Below are positions 46,268-58,504 of a DNA stretch of 64,000 nt, one piece after another. This DNA is from Neoechinorhynchus agilis (taxonomy: Eukaryota; Acanthocephala). The DNA lies in the NCBI GenBank assembly GCA_051530055.1, contig CM121341.1, positions 12,586,001-12,650,000 on the forward strand, in the 5' to 3' direction. A model generated the notes under the pieces. That model ran no database searches and was not told where the DNA came from. It saw only the letters and a program-made list of their open reading frames with translations. A program made the translations under genes and the position numbers. Numbering within the stretch: position 1 is the first letter of the stretch; every line of letters begins with the position of its first letter.

Positions 46268-46562
46268 CAAAGTATACTTTTGGTGAAAATAATCCCATTC
46301 ATAAACTATGTGATTTATAGGGGAAATATTCCGAACGAAGTAACCTCACCAGTCATTGATTGTAAGTTTTTAAATATTCCAGTTGATGAGGTGAGATTAC
46401 TTCGTTCGAAATATCTCAAATAAATCAAATAGGTTGCCTCATCAGTCATTGATTGTAAATTTTTAAATATTCCAGTAGATGAGGCGAGGTTGCTTCGTTC
46501 GAAATAGTTCCCCTATAAATCAAATATGTGATGACTGGGATTATTTTCACCAAAAGTATAAT
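46268..46562. repeat. Nested foldback with an internal duplicated arm
   Basis: Outer arms: AGTATACTTTTGGTGAAAAT and TTATAGGGGA on the left, against TCCCCTATAAATC and CACCAAAAGTATA on the right. Inside, GTCATTGATTGTAA and TTTTTAAATATTCCAGT occur twice in direct order (about 46350-46385 and 46450-46480). Each is flanked by inverted CGAACGAAGTAACCTCA-type and TGAGGTGAGATTACTTCG-type pieces, so a stem was duplicated inside the element. A non-autonomous foldback transposon. Confidence 0.8.
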
Positions 46563-48895
46563 ATATATGGGTGTATTATTATTTGTACTCAATTCTGCAA
46601 ACGTGCGGAATCCAACATTTACGACGACGAAATGTCTGCTAATAAATTATTATCTTAACAACTGCTTGGATTCCAAAGAGAATCTCAGATGTGACCTTGT
46701 AACGAACGCCAAGATAAGGTCATTTAATTATGTTCAAACCACTAAACGACAAAGACGATGAAGCAATCTCTTTCTTGAGATTGCACATTTTTCGAAGATA
46801 CCATAGAGACATTCTGGAAGAGGTTTATTAGTTATTTGTTCTAACGGCTGGGTTTCAAAGTCACTTTCAAGCGTTTATAAAATAAAATTGTAAGCTAGCT
46901 AAACTAATACGAATGACAATGATTAAATTTTAGTGTTTAATAGTAATTTCAACATTCCGTAAATTTCTACCAACACCTGAATGGTCAAAAGAATTGAAAT
47001 ATATATTTGTTACAGCCATTTGCCAAGTGTCCATTTAAAAACGATACTTGATTGATCATGCGGCCGGAAAATCAAGCAGTATTTCACAAGTTTAGAGAAA
47101 CCCTTTATGCGTCTATTTTGAAGACTTGACTAATCCTGTCTTCTAATGTAATTTTTCCTTTCTTTAAGCTATGTTTTCATTAATGTATTGGTTGAATCGA
47201 TTTATTTTTAGCAAAACGTGGAATTTTCTTTAATAAAGTGCAACACTTATGATCGCTAGAAATCGATTATTCATAAACTGAATTGAGCATGGCTAAATCC
47301 ACATGATCATTGGTATTATTGATTTGTCTGATCATTAGCTTACTAAAGTCAATCACTCTATTTTCACTGTGAGTATCAATGATGATTAGAGTGTTAGTTA
47401 AAAAACCCAAAGCACAGTAAATTCGAGATCTAACATGTGAATCTGGGTAGCCGATTTCGACGAAGAGAACCTTTTTTTAGAATGAAATTTTAAAATGTGG
47501 TGACTATGTGGCATACAGTGCAATTAAAAAAAGACATGTAATATATAATTTAATGGCAAAAATGATCGGTTTGAAACATCCTAAGTGGGGGAATACAAAG
47601 TGTTTAAATCTATTCGCAAAATCTTTTTTATAAACGATTTTTAAAATACATTTACCATTGACCAACGTCCATTAGAATGTGAAGTTCATTTATACTGAAG
47701 GATAAGTGTTCCCTTTAAAACTTACTGAATATTTTCATTAATTCTGGACAGTTTTTTTTAACATTTCAAAATGCACTGTTTCCCATAATGTGATCGATTA
47801 ATCGTCTCCTCTTGAGCATGAAGTGCACTCACAGAAGGGTAAAAGTGATTCGCTTAACTGTGACGGTTTGTGGGGCACAGGGGTTAAGCCACCGTCATCA
47901 TGTGTTGCAAAGTAACGAGATCTTGGTGTGCGCGCTGTGAAAGAGCGACGTGAGTGTTGGATCAATCACTGAGAGTTTTAGAAAGAAAACGACTCACTTA
48001 TCTCCAGGCAAAAACCAGGCTTGTATTCATCATTTTAACAATGACAATCTTACTATAGCAAACGAAAATCGATATTTGGATCTTTGTGCCTCAACAATTG
48101 TCTGGAACAAAACTCGCAAACGCTACAATTTATAAAACCGGAGTTTTAAACCTTAGATTCAGACAATTGCATTTGCTCGCTCCGCAACTATATCCTGTCG
48201 TTTGGGAAAACAGCAATTAAAGGAGAAACAAGTGCCGTTCTTAATGTGCGATCTTGGGTCTTTGTTGAGACAGACGGAAGCACTAGAGATCAAGTTTAAC
48301 TGTAAAGGTTGCCATCTCGATTGATTTGCGGTAGAGGCATAAAACTTAATGTGGCACCGATGAAGGTTCCGATTTCATCTCTTTGCTATGTGCAATAAAA
48401 CAGGCTTCGAGGATATTGCATAAATAAAACATTTTAGTTGTCTAAGTTTAAAAATAATTGTCTTTTGGCGAGAATTCTGCTTTTCGATCATAACTCGCTT
48501 ACATGCACCCATAAATACTAAGGCGGAAATTGGAATGTTATTCTAATGAACTCAAAACACCTACTTTCGAAATATTTGAAATTTTAGACGACTTTTAGCT
48601 GTCATGAAAAGCTTCGAATAAGAATGTTAAATTTCAAACTTCCGCTTTTTGTCGTCGATCAACGATCAGTAAGCTCAAAGGAAAAATCTTCAAGTTTACT
48701 TATTTCCTAATTTCATTTGGTTCTCAAAAATGCGTCAAGTTCCGTTTATGAAATTTTAGTTCCTTTCATTAAGGATTTTGGTGAGGCTCTCTGGTAAGCC
48801 GAACATTATTTGAATTCAAAAACAAACTTGCTGAAACGTGAATTGTGCGTTAGCATAAAAATAGCAGAAAACTTTCAAGAAAATCAGAACATGAT
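46563..48895. other. Spacer
   Basis: No supported gene. Frames at 46528-46761 and 47950-48135 have no family features. Confidence 0.3.
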
Positions 48896-49240
48896 TTGAC
48901 TTTGAAGAGCTTATTTCTAGACCACATCGGAAGTTTTAATAAATCTAAAAGCGCGAAAAAACAGTTACTTTCAGAAAAACACAAAAATATCGAAGAAACG
49001 AAAAAAGTTATTATGCTGTTAAATGCTGTAAAGCTTCGTATACATAAGCCAAATGCTAGCCGGATAGACTCCATAAATATCAGTTTACTCGCCAAGCATA
49101 ATGATCAGCTTCCCTTGGGTATCTATCACATTTATGAGAACGGTCACATACAACCAAAGTGTAACGCTGGTGACCTGTTTATAAAGGCCAACTTTATCAA
49201 GATGTTATTACTGAGCAGCGAAGATAATGCTGTAAAATGA
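48896..49240 (+). CDS. Possible last exon of an unknown protein
   Basis: An open stretch of 114 codons to the stop at 49240 with charged, helix-prone text: KNIEETKKVIMLLNAVKLRI, LLAKHNDQLPLGIYHIYENG, FIKMLLLSSEDN. There is no ATG near its start, and AG acceptors lie just upstream (ACTTTCAAG, AAAATCAG), so it would be a terminal exon. The composition is more protein-like than nearby frames. No family recognised and no upstream exons found. Confidence 0.35.
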   Translation: MTLKSLFLDHIGSFNKSKSAKKQLLSEKHKNIEETKKVIMLLNAVKLRIHKPNASRIDSINISLLAKHNDQLPLGIYHIYENGHIQPKCNAGDLFIKANFIKMLLLSSEDNAVK

Positions 49241-51197
49241 AGTGCTTGTATAAAATACAGTCCCACGAAATTCGTTTGCCTGTTTTTCATGTCGTTCAAT
49301 ATCTCAATTTTGACTTTTTCACATTATTTGGAGATTTCTAATTGTTAGGATAATTAATTTTAACCATTATTGCCAAAAGCAAACGTTTTCACTCTACAGA
49401 GATCTCGGAGGGAAATCTATTTTTATTGACTTTAAAACAAAATGATTTTTCACTCACACACGCCATTATTCGGAATTTCTCAGAATTATAAAATGGCCAA
49501 TAACTCTCAATTCAGATGCGCCGAGTTCTATGCAGTGGATATGCGAGTTATCTTCGCCAAAATACAATTACTAAAATTGGTTTAAGTCCTGAAACGAAAT
49601 TTTTTTACACTCTTCATAATTTTATTCCTGTTTTTTTTATCAGATAAACCCAAAAGGGAATACTTTTAGACTTATATTTTTTCTAATGTAAGTGCTTCAA
49701 CACACATTTATAAATATTGAGACTTAATAAATACCTACACATACCGCCCTTTAAAGCAAAACAATCGTTTCTATCTGGCCTTTGTTGTGATATTCTTTAT
49801 TAATGTTATATTTCGTACTTTTGTGAGTAGTGATCCATTGTATATATGCTTAATTGGGTTTGCTGCCTTCTACAATCAGCATTAATAGAATTAAGTGGAA
49901 ATTCCTTAGGAAGCAAAAATTATGGATTTGAATTCTTGAAATTCTTGGACGATTTCAAAATTTATTATCACTGATTGCATGGTGGTGATACGATTTGTTT
50001 TGCATATGTAACTACGACTTTCTCAAGAATATCATGTGTCAACAGCCATCCAATTATTGGCTGATAAGATCAGAGTTTCTTCGATATCTGCATCTCACTT
50101 GGCGTAAACACGCGGTTGACGCTGTCTATTTGTCTACAGGGTGGAACGCCGGATAAACATAGCCCAACGTAGCACGTATTCTGTTGAGAATTCTGCCGAT
50201 TATGGCATCGATAAAATTCATTGCGATAAGCGAATTCATGTGGAAGTCATCAGGATTAATGTTAGACTAAAATTAAGACAAGTTGCGCACCGAGTCCATG
50301 TGTGGTTTCAGGTGCGTCTGCGATTGGTCAATTGATCGAAATTTATTGCGTTAGCTAGGAAATGATGTCAAAGATTGAATCTAAGTACGCTATTCTACGT
50401 CGATATTAAGAAGCAATAAATTGGAACACCTATTTTGCTATAAAGACGAAATATTTAGAGGCAAAATTATTTTGATAATACATCGAAATAAAATACTAAA
50501 AGTTATATCATTTATGCAATTAAAAATACTTACTACTTTAAAATAATGGGAATACTACTTATTATCTGTTGGTACCAAAACGGAAAATCTATAACGAAAA
50601 ATTGCAAAATTTTAACGGCTGTGTAATGATTTCCATTTAAAATTTAAATTCCATTTGAATTGCACAAAAGTTATCCTCACTAAATCATGAATTTTTATTT
50701 GCACGCTGTTCAATACCAAATGCAATTACTGAGTTTTGTTTCGAAAATTATCAGATATGAATCTAATATTATTTTTTAATCATCGCTAAACTTTTTAAAA
50801 CTAGCATAAAATTTTATTGGTCCAAACTGGACCAATCATACGCCTTCTTTCGGAATATAAAATTTATATAGGTTTTGGTACGCCCACCCATTATATTGTT
50901 GCTCTATAAAATGATTAATGGCCAGCTGTGTAATGTCGTTAAATTCTTCTATTCTTAAACAATACATCCTATAATTATAACCATCCGTGCCGGCTGAAAA
51001 GGCGGAACTTTTAAAGCTGTCATGAAATAATGGATGGGCGGATTGGACTGCAGCTGGCAATTATCATCCGTCTTTAAATTATTGTAAAGGTTAAGATGTG
51101 TGTTTATTAGCTACACATTAAGGTGTGCGAGTGCAAAATGCGAAATACCGAGAGAAATGTTCATCTGTACATGAATTGGTGTACATATTCGGTCCTT
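49241..51197. other. Spacer
   Basis: Nothing recognised apart from TTTCTATCTGGCC at about 49769, matching the end of the foldback at 32814, a scrap of that family. Confidence 0.3.
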
Positions 51198-52166
51198 TCA
51201 GTTGTCTTGGCACGACTTTTGTTCAACCTTTTTCGTTGCAATATCCATCGATTGCAATTCAGTATTGAAGTAGCTTGCGAAGAGAAACGGAATATTGAGC
51301 GAAAACTCATACGGATTGGATGGAAATGGCTGATTGTCGATACAATCGCTCTTTGCAAGTTCCTCAACTGATGAAAATTTAACTCGTTTGCGAATCGGTT
51401 CAAACATGCTAGGAGCAGGTCGTTTGAGAAACATAGATGATGTTTGGATTTGTAGTTCATTTGGAAAATAGGCTTGAGATTTTGGTACTTTTTCCTCGAC
51501 GGTCTTCTGATCATCGCTCACACCGCACTCTGAATCGTTTCCATCCGCCGAAGTAGCTTCATCGTACCTAAATATAATGTTCACACACTTTTTTGTTAAT
51601 TTCAACGAAAAACCTTGATTTTGGTTCCCATGTCATTTTGTTCTCCTTTTTAAGTCTTCTTCTTGCATTCGCAAACCAAGTCGCAACTTGAACCAAAGAC
51701 ATTCCCGTTAGACTTGCTAAATGGCTTTTTTGGGTTTTTGTCGGATACGGATTGCTCATATTTTCATTTAGCCATTTCTTTAAAATAGCTGTATTTTCTC
51801 TAGTAGCATTTTTGCGCCTTGATACGTTTAACTCCAACGCAGGACAAGCCATGTATCTAAATTTAATTTAGGATAAGTTTACGTCATGAATACGATTACC
51901 CTTGATATGGTAGCGACATTTGGTAATCGATCCATTGCGAATGTTGGTACGGACTAAGAAATCTGGACAATTGCGATTCTGGTAATGGCTAAAGGTATTC
52001 TTGGATTAATGTATATGTGGTGACCTCGGATACTAACAAAGGCCATTGGATGGTTTAAATTCGGCGCCATGCTCCAAAATCCTAACGGCGTTGGATCTAT
52101 TGCTGTTGTTGTTATTGTTGTTGTTGAATTTGGTTGGTCGATCTTGCTTTGATTAGGTACACGCAT
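51198..52166 (-). CDS. Iroquois-class (TALE) homeobox transcription factor
   Basis: Four exons, 52038-52166, 51900-51988, 51614-51856 and 51198-51567, with introns of 49, 43 and 46 nt and agreeing phases, give 276 residues. The homeodomain spans about residues 86-147: [19 protein letters not shown], the TALE loop extension with NPYPTK, and helix 3 [19 protein letters not shown], a segment near-invariant in Iroquois proteins. The TALE Ala/Asn pattern with Asn136 should contact DNA. Iroquois genes pattern nervous system and body regions. Downstream sequence is acidic ([18 protein letters not shown]) with a basic RKRVKF, and no clear Iro box was seen. The protein is short for the class. In many animals Iroquois genes lie in clusters; only one is visible here. 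Confidence 0.92.
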
Positions 52167-53080
52167 TTTAAGCAATTTCTTAAAAAATCCTATATAAGTT
52201 AGCTTGTGGAAGTGTGGGTTGATGAGGAATGCGGTTTGGAAAAGAGATATAAACACATGTTTGCCCCAAGCGGCTCACAAATGTCACGGTATTTGCAGCA
52301 TCCTAGCGAGAAGTACTCGACATGTGCGAGAAACTCTCGACTCTCGACAATGCTCTCCATGTAAAACATACTAATTGCACGCACCCAATCACGTATCACA
52401 ATGGTGCAAGCGGCGCGTGATACGTGATTGGCTGGCATTAAGCACTACGCAGACCTCCGTATCTTACATATGTCAGACAGAGATAGAAGCTGCTGCCGGG
52501 GCGAGTCTTACAAGTGGTGACAACAAGTAACAACAACCATGAATGCTGCCATGGAACTCACATAATTTTTTTTGGTGATGGGAATCGATTCTCTTGTCTA
52601 AAAAAAGGAAATAATAGGCGGTATATTTTGACTATACTTTTTTTGTTACCGCGAATCAGCGAAACATCACGTGGTGATAAAACGAGAACATGATTGATTA
52701 TCTTACGAAGGGAAATCCTTCTTTTTGTAAAGAACTAAAACAAGATCAGCTTTCTCCTGCTTTTTTACGCAATTTCTGAGAAATCAATATCCTTGAAAGT
52801 ATGTAATAAGCGGGGCAATATAGCTACTAAAATATTAATTAAATGCTAAAGATAGAATTTCGTATGTTAAATCTAGTCGTTCATTATTCCTCAGAGACCA
52901 TAGTATTATCATTAGCGCAGATTGCGTTAATGAGTGACCGTGACTTTTATTGCAAAAACCAAATTTTCTAATATTCTTTATTGGTTGTGCTTGCCTTAGC
53001 TATGTTTGTATTGTATCAGACAAGTGTTTAAGCACGATAATAAGATTGCGATGATGTTTGCGACAAAAGTATAATCAAGT
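52167..53080. other. Upstream region of the Iroquois gene and spacer
   Basis: No gene. The inverted pair CACGTATCACAATGG/GCGCGTGATACGTGATTGG near 52385-52435 is a short perfect-core palindrome upstream of the homeobox gene and may be a cis-element or a tiny insertion. Confidence 0.35.
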
Positions 53081-55876
53081 CTGGATATTGAGCAAGGAAA
53101 CCCGGCGAGAATTGACATTTGAAAATGGCACTCATGCAGATAAGCGTGTTATTAAGAAGACTACGAGGTATGTGTTTGCAATTAAGAAATATATTATCCA
53201 GAAATAATTGGCGTGTTCTATCAATCGTTTCTTGTAATCAAAACAGTCGTTTTCTATCCAATTATTTACGTGAAATACTTCATATTTACACGACTCTTAA
53301 AATGATGTCCTCTAATTGATATTTTCGTAAATGATTTTTGTTTGGTCGCGAAACCTGAGATTAAATTATCTGCAACGACTAGAGAGAAAGATATATTATC
53401 AAAATGATCTTATTCAAATTCTTAACATACAAAGATTCGAAACTGAGTTGCATAAGACGTATCTAAGATCTTGGACGGTAATCGTAAGTCAAAAAAGAAT
53501 ATTGCAATTAGTTTCTTTTTGGTTGACATTTTTTAATAAGACTAAATCCATAAAAATAATAGCATTAAGGTGCAATTAAAGTAAATTCAGATCTACCTTA
53601 TAAAAATTACGATCGATTTTCATGTGCTTTTTGAATGCAAAACAACCTAGAATTAAAGAAAATCTTTTATCAGTCCTTTTAGCGTAAGTAAACATAATGT
53701 GCATCATGTCAGTGCTGCACAACGTTCACCCGAATGCTACATACAGTAGAAAAAGTTGATTTTAACCGTCATTTTCGTAGCTAGCTCAATGAACACGTTC
53801 GTGAAAACAAGAAACAAAAAAATAAAACTGAATTACAAAGTATGGATGGGTAAACGAGCTGAGCTTCTTGACAGTCTCTTCGGAGAACATTATGGAAAAG
53901 TTCCAGTGGCTAAGGTGGATACCCCTTTAAATTCCATAAATGTACCCAGGAAACGGCAGGGAGAAATCTTTTTGACTCCATGCAAGCCATGGCAGGCTCC
54001 GCCCAAGAAAACCAAATCTTTTAAGAGAACAAAGAAAAGGTATTTTGGTCTTGAAGCGGATCATATTTACCAAAGTTCACTATTGCTCGTTAAACATTGG
54101 ACAGATTTACACGAGAAGCATTATTTAATGCATAGATTTAATGTTCGACGGAAGGAATTGGAGGCTAAATGGTCTAAGAAAATCGATATAAGTCTTATGG
54201 TTACTGCATACCAAGATATGTCTTATATTGCAATCCATCAATACGAAATATGTCGTATTTTTGAGGAACTCGAAAGCATTGGGTACGTCGGACTCGATTC
54301 AAGTGACAGGATGCACTTGTACGATGCATTTAATAAAGTTCAAAAGCGACCTGAACGAACGGTGTTTAAGATTATTCCTCCGAAAACGATAAGCTGGGAA
54401 AGCACTCCTATTTTAAAAATACCAGTAGATAATAGGTTAGTCTGTCGATGCATATGTTTTAGGCATTGCCCTCGCGGTTCTTAGCTTACGCATCTTTTCA
54501 TTTTATTTGAGCTATAAGTTGCTGAGATTCGGCGTATGGCCAAAGTGGTTCAAATGTCATAGAAGTGCTTCGAAACGACTTAACTTAAGTACAATTATCG
54601 ACACTTTAAAGTTTGAACTTTAAATGCCTATAAGAATTTTTTACCATCAAAACTTTGATTTTCCCTTAAGTTATTTAAAAACATTGCATTATCAATGGCG
54701 AAGTACATAGCGCCCATTTTCGATCATTATATTCATATCTCTACAACAGCGTGTGCCTCAGAAACGTATTCTTGGAAATCTTAAAATTTGACCTTTCGAA
54801 ATCTCGGTTCTATTCTGCATTTTAATAGCTTGTTTACCTACTTCCGCGATCATGGGGTAATGTCTAAACTAGATACTAACAAGAGGCGTAAAATAAAATG
54901 CCCATTTAAGCTGCTCAGGATCGAAAGTCATTGTTGTGCACATGTGCCTAACAATCTCCCAATTTCGACATCAGCCAATCAGCTCTCGCGATTTTTAGCT
55001 CACCCCTCACTTGGTCTAATGTCATTGACTTCAATAGAGCGTAACTCATTTATATTTGAACTCAGCGGATCAATTGTGTTCTATGATTCGATAAAACGTA
55101 TGCGATTTTCCGCCGAAACGTCAAGTCAAAAATCGTACGCTATTTGTGACGAATATTTTATAATTTTTGCTCAAGACGATTTTCTTGTTTCATGTTTGAA
55201 AGCAGGGAAAAATCCAAATGCGGAGATTCAAAATTGGCTTGTAGATGGAAGATTACATGCAGCAATTTTTACTATTAAAAAATTGCAGCCCCTGGAAATC
55301 TTATCTTTGCGAAACGATCCGTGTTTTACAACTGTTTCTCAACAAAGACGAACAAGTTTCGAACTTAACAGGCTAGCGACTACAGTGATGGAACATATTG
55401 ATCGTCCTTATCGACTTATCAGGTCTTTTTATGAGCATACAACCACTTCAGGGAATTCAATTTTATTGACAGCTATCGATCACGTTCTTTCAAAAAGATC
55501 CAAGAGCTGCGCTGCTAAAATTGCAGCTGAACTTTTGAATCTTAACCTAGCTGCCATTCTCATAGATATTATTGATAAGTCAGAGCTCCGAAAAAAAGAC
55601 ATGGATTTGTTATTGATAATAGCGAGATTCCTCGAAAATGCGGGCGCAAGAGAGATTTTTGACAATCAACCTGGATTGAAACATTCTCTAGAGATGAAAA
55701 TGAAATGTTTGAGCAGCATTGATTATCCTTATGAGATGGCAAGGACCACCTTGGATGTTTTACAATTTTTATTAAAGGGAACAGCATCAAGCGACGGTGA
55801 AAATAATGATAACTCTATATTTCGCGAAGTGAAGAATCGTGTAAATGGTAAAATGTACATGCGTCGTAATCGCTGA
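53080..55876 (+). CDS. Protein with degenerate SET domain (ASH1/SETD2 to KMT2E type), multi-exon
   Basis: Two large exons are clear: about 53778-54435 and 54835-55876, joining in phase 2 (AATAG, then CTTGTTTACC). The second carries a SET-like domain: LGLMSLTSIERNSFIFELSG, then NPNAEIQNWLVDGRLHAAIF and TIKKLQPLEILSL, aligned with SET core strands and the region after RFxNHSCxPN. The NHSC box is replaced by LKAGK, and no AWS or post-SET cysteines are seen, so methyltransferase activity is doubtful. The rest is helical, with a basic N-terminal exon (KRTKKRYFGLEADHIYQSSL). Likely upstream exons at 53080-53168 (KETRRELTFENG, donor GTATGT) and 53350-53480 (IQILNIQRFETELHKTYLRS) are less certain. 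Probably a chromatin protein retained as a reader or scaffold. Confidence 0.6.
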
Positions 55877-56387
55877 ATATAGTAACCTCTTTAATTGTGG
55901 CTCCTAGATTAGCAGTGGAAATTCTGTTTTGTTCGGCCTATGAAGTTTAAAACTAATATCTCGACAAATAAAATTGCTAGAGCAGGAGTAAAATAATTTT
56001 TCAGCGATCAAAAACAATGTACGAAAAGGTCTCATATTTAAAATGAATTTTCTGGTAATCTTATACAAATGCATTTAAGTGATTGTGACAAAATATTGCA
56101 ATGAACGCATAAATCTTTAAATTTTCCAAACCAAAAACGATATATCTGTTTTTTGTACATTTCACTAATTATAATTAGTACTTGGACGAAATTAATACCG
56201 CGGAAATTAAGTCTAACAGTACTTGGAATATAGTTCAGATCGATGCAAAATGTTTTTAGACATTAAAGTATTCAGAGTTTCTAAATCGGATATTGCGAAA
56301 TTTTTTGCTTCCAATTTCGATAAAAAAAACGAATGTACAAATACATACGCACAAGAATCGAAAATTTAATTGATTTTTTCTTGTTTT
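55877..56387. other. Convergent 3' intergenic region
   Basis: Lies between the ends of the SET-like gene (plus) and the glycine-rich gene (minus). No feature seen. Confidence 0.3.
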
Positions 56388-56990
56388 TTACTGATCGCGC
56401 ACTTCAGCATAATATACATCTACTTCTTCGTGTTCAATCGCCTTGGCAATTTCGCGTACATCTTCAACCTCATCGAGTACCTCTGGATCACCTTCCTTAG
56501 AAGATCTATAAATAAAATATCTAGTATTGTCATGTCCGTTTTGTTTCCTTGACAATTTACTTTTCGCTTCCTCCTTTGACATTTTTGTGCATTGAACAGC
56601 ACTATTGATAACGTCAACTGCCCGTCCAAGTACTGATCCATTGGCACTTCCAATCGCATCGCCGATAAGTCCACCGACCATTCCGCCCGCAATTGCACCC
56701 ACGATTGGAACCGGGATGACGAATTCACCAACGACTGAACCCACAATACCGCCAGCAACAGAATGTACGGCTCTAGTGACATTCTTCGTCACATGCTCTT
56801 TATAGGCAGACCTTGGCATGTGTCCGGCATCTCGTTGTTTCTTGTCTTTGACTATTTTAACACCAGTTTGTCCGGCTTCAACTGCTACTCCAATAGTAGG
56901 ACCAGCGATAGTGCCGAACGCATTAAGAGCCTTTATACTACTGGCTTTAGTTTGTGCGATTTCATTAAAAAGGGGTCAGGCGAAGAGTTT
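56388..56990 (-). CDS. Glycine-zipper membrane protein, perhaps the 3' end of the LRAT-like gene
   Basis: The frame from ATG 56819 encodes 143 residues. It is open further upstream to about 56975, with protein-like text (ALNAFGTIAGPTIGVAVEAG). Its core is a Gly/Ala/Val-rich stretch (VAGGIVGSVVGEF, VGAIAGGMVGGLIGDAIGSA) typical of glycine-zipper membrane segments, followed by a charged tail (EVEDVREIAKAIEHEEVDVY). The part upstream of the ATG could be reached by splicing from the LRAT-like gene: a phase-1 donor at AGTCTATAAG and an acceptor at ACTAAAG would fuse the two into one message. This would parallel LRAT/HRASLS proteins that end in membrane anchors. Separate genes remain possible. Confidence 0.5.
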
Positions 56991-57314
56991 TGAATATTAT
57001 TTGCCCTGTTTGATCTGCATAGCAATGTAGCGCGTGGCGAACATAGAAGGGACGAAAAGATGTCGTTTTCTTAAAAAGAGAAGAACCAATCATCGGAGAA
57101 AGAGCTTCGCATAAGTCGTCTTCGTGTCTTTAATTGGGAGGCACATAGGATTTTACATCGAGATACTCCTTATAAAATCCTCAATAATTATCTAGGCAAT
57201 TTTTCAGCTATTAAATCAATTACTGCCTTTTAAAAACGCTCATTTTCACAACTTAAATGCAATTTCATGCCTAACGGAAGTTCAAACGACACGATATGCC
57301 CATTGAAATAGCAC

Positions 57315-58504
57315 TTATAGACTGCCAGCCGCGATCGCCGCTTTTCCAACGGCTAGAACACCAATAGTTGCACCAGTCTCAATAATGTTTGATACGACCG
57401 TAGACGGAATACCTAGATTGCTCAATCCTTTTGATGATAAATTTTTAGGATCGATTAAAACAAGAACACCTTTCTGTCCTGTCAGACAGTAATTGACGAA
57501 ACCAATTGAATCATATAAAATCGCTTCGTTTGTATTGATTGCCTTAATGGCTCGCTCAAGAACCACGTTCTTGTCTAATTTCGGATATACAGGTTTTGCA
57601 ATATATGTATTCTTAAAGGATATTTCGACAGCAATTGATTTAATGCCTTTTATCGAAGGCTGATTCATTGAAGCCTTAAGAGGTGCGAATACGCCTTCCT
57701 GAAGTATCGGATCCGAATAAGCGATCAATGTCAATTTATACCTTTGAGTCTACTGAGAATCTTTTAGAATGTTATAGGGATCATCGTTGCGAAAAGGTCC
57801 AAATTAAGCACTGTTGCGATCGACCCTATTAAGGTCTCAAACCAAAGAATCACTTGCAAAAAATGCGCTTCTTGGTCTTATTTGCGATTTGTTGCCTTAA
57901 AAATAGTAAATGGGGATTAAATCAACGAAAGTTTTCCAATAGAGCAAAGACTCAATGATCTACAATTTGCATTATCTTGTTCGCAAGACGCAACTATCGC
58001 ATGAGCGTAAAGCTCCTCCTTAATACTTGAACCAATCACAATGTGATCTCCGGGATGCAATTCATTCAATTTAAAAACTCGTGAAAATTTGACCTTTCCA
58101 ACCTTGTACTCGCGAAAGATGTTGGTCTTAAATGTCTTTAGCTTTGTACCGATATCCAATAAATGATTTGACTTATCTTCATTTGAAGATTTTTTATGTG
58201 GAATAATGTCGTTGCATTTCTGATAAATATCTTCGGTTGCATGCTTGACTGCGTCCTTAAGTTCGTTGGCTGCATCCAGGCTTCGCACTTTAAGTGCTTC
58301 AAGGGATTTACTGTGCTGTGATGCTTGTGATCTGACTTCAGACAATCTCTCACCAGCATATTCAATAGCTTCGGTCATTTTAGCTGGAATCGTAGAATTT
58401 TGCAAAAAGTCCAGTCCTTTATTGCCGATATCTCTTGTTGCAGTTAGCGAAGCTTGAGCTAACTTATCCATGACTCTAGTAAGACTAACAAAAGTTTGAG
58501 ACAT
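57315..58504 (-). CDS. LRAT-like (NlpC/P60 fold) protein with lost catalytic cysteine
   Basis: Two coding blocks, about 57960-58504 and 57315-57745. The first starts with ATG, has an amphipathic helical region of about 130 residues, then LNELHPGDHIVIG and AHAIVAS, the start of an LRAT domain (GD, strand, conserved His). The second continues LIAYSDP, KGIKSIAVEIS, VLERAIKAI and YDSIGFVNYCLTG, matching the LRAT box NCEHFVNYC, and ends in a Gly/Ala-rich hydrophobic stretch. In active LRAT and HRASLS acyltransferases the Cys of NCEHF is the nucleophile; here the aligned residue is Ser and the His after it is Gly. The intron between blocks is unresolved; a phase-0 junction at GCGATA with an acceptor at CTCAGTAG gives the right spacing. 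Probably a non-catalytic relative. Confidence 0.6.
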
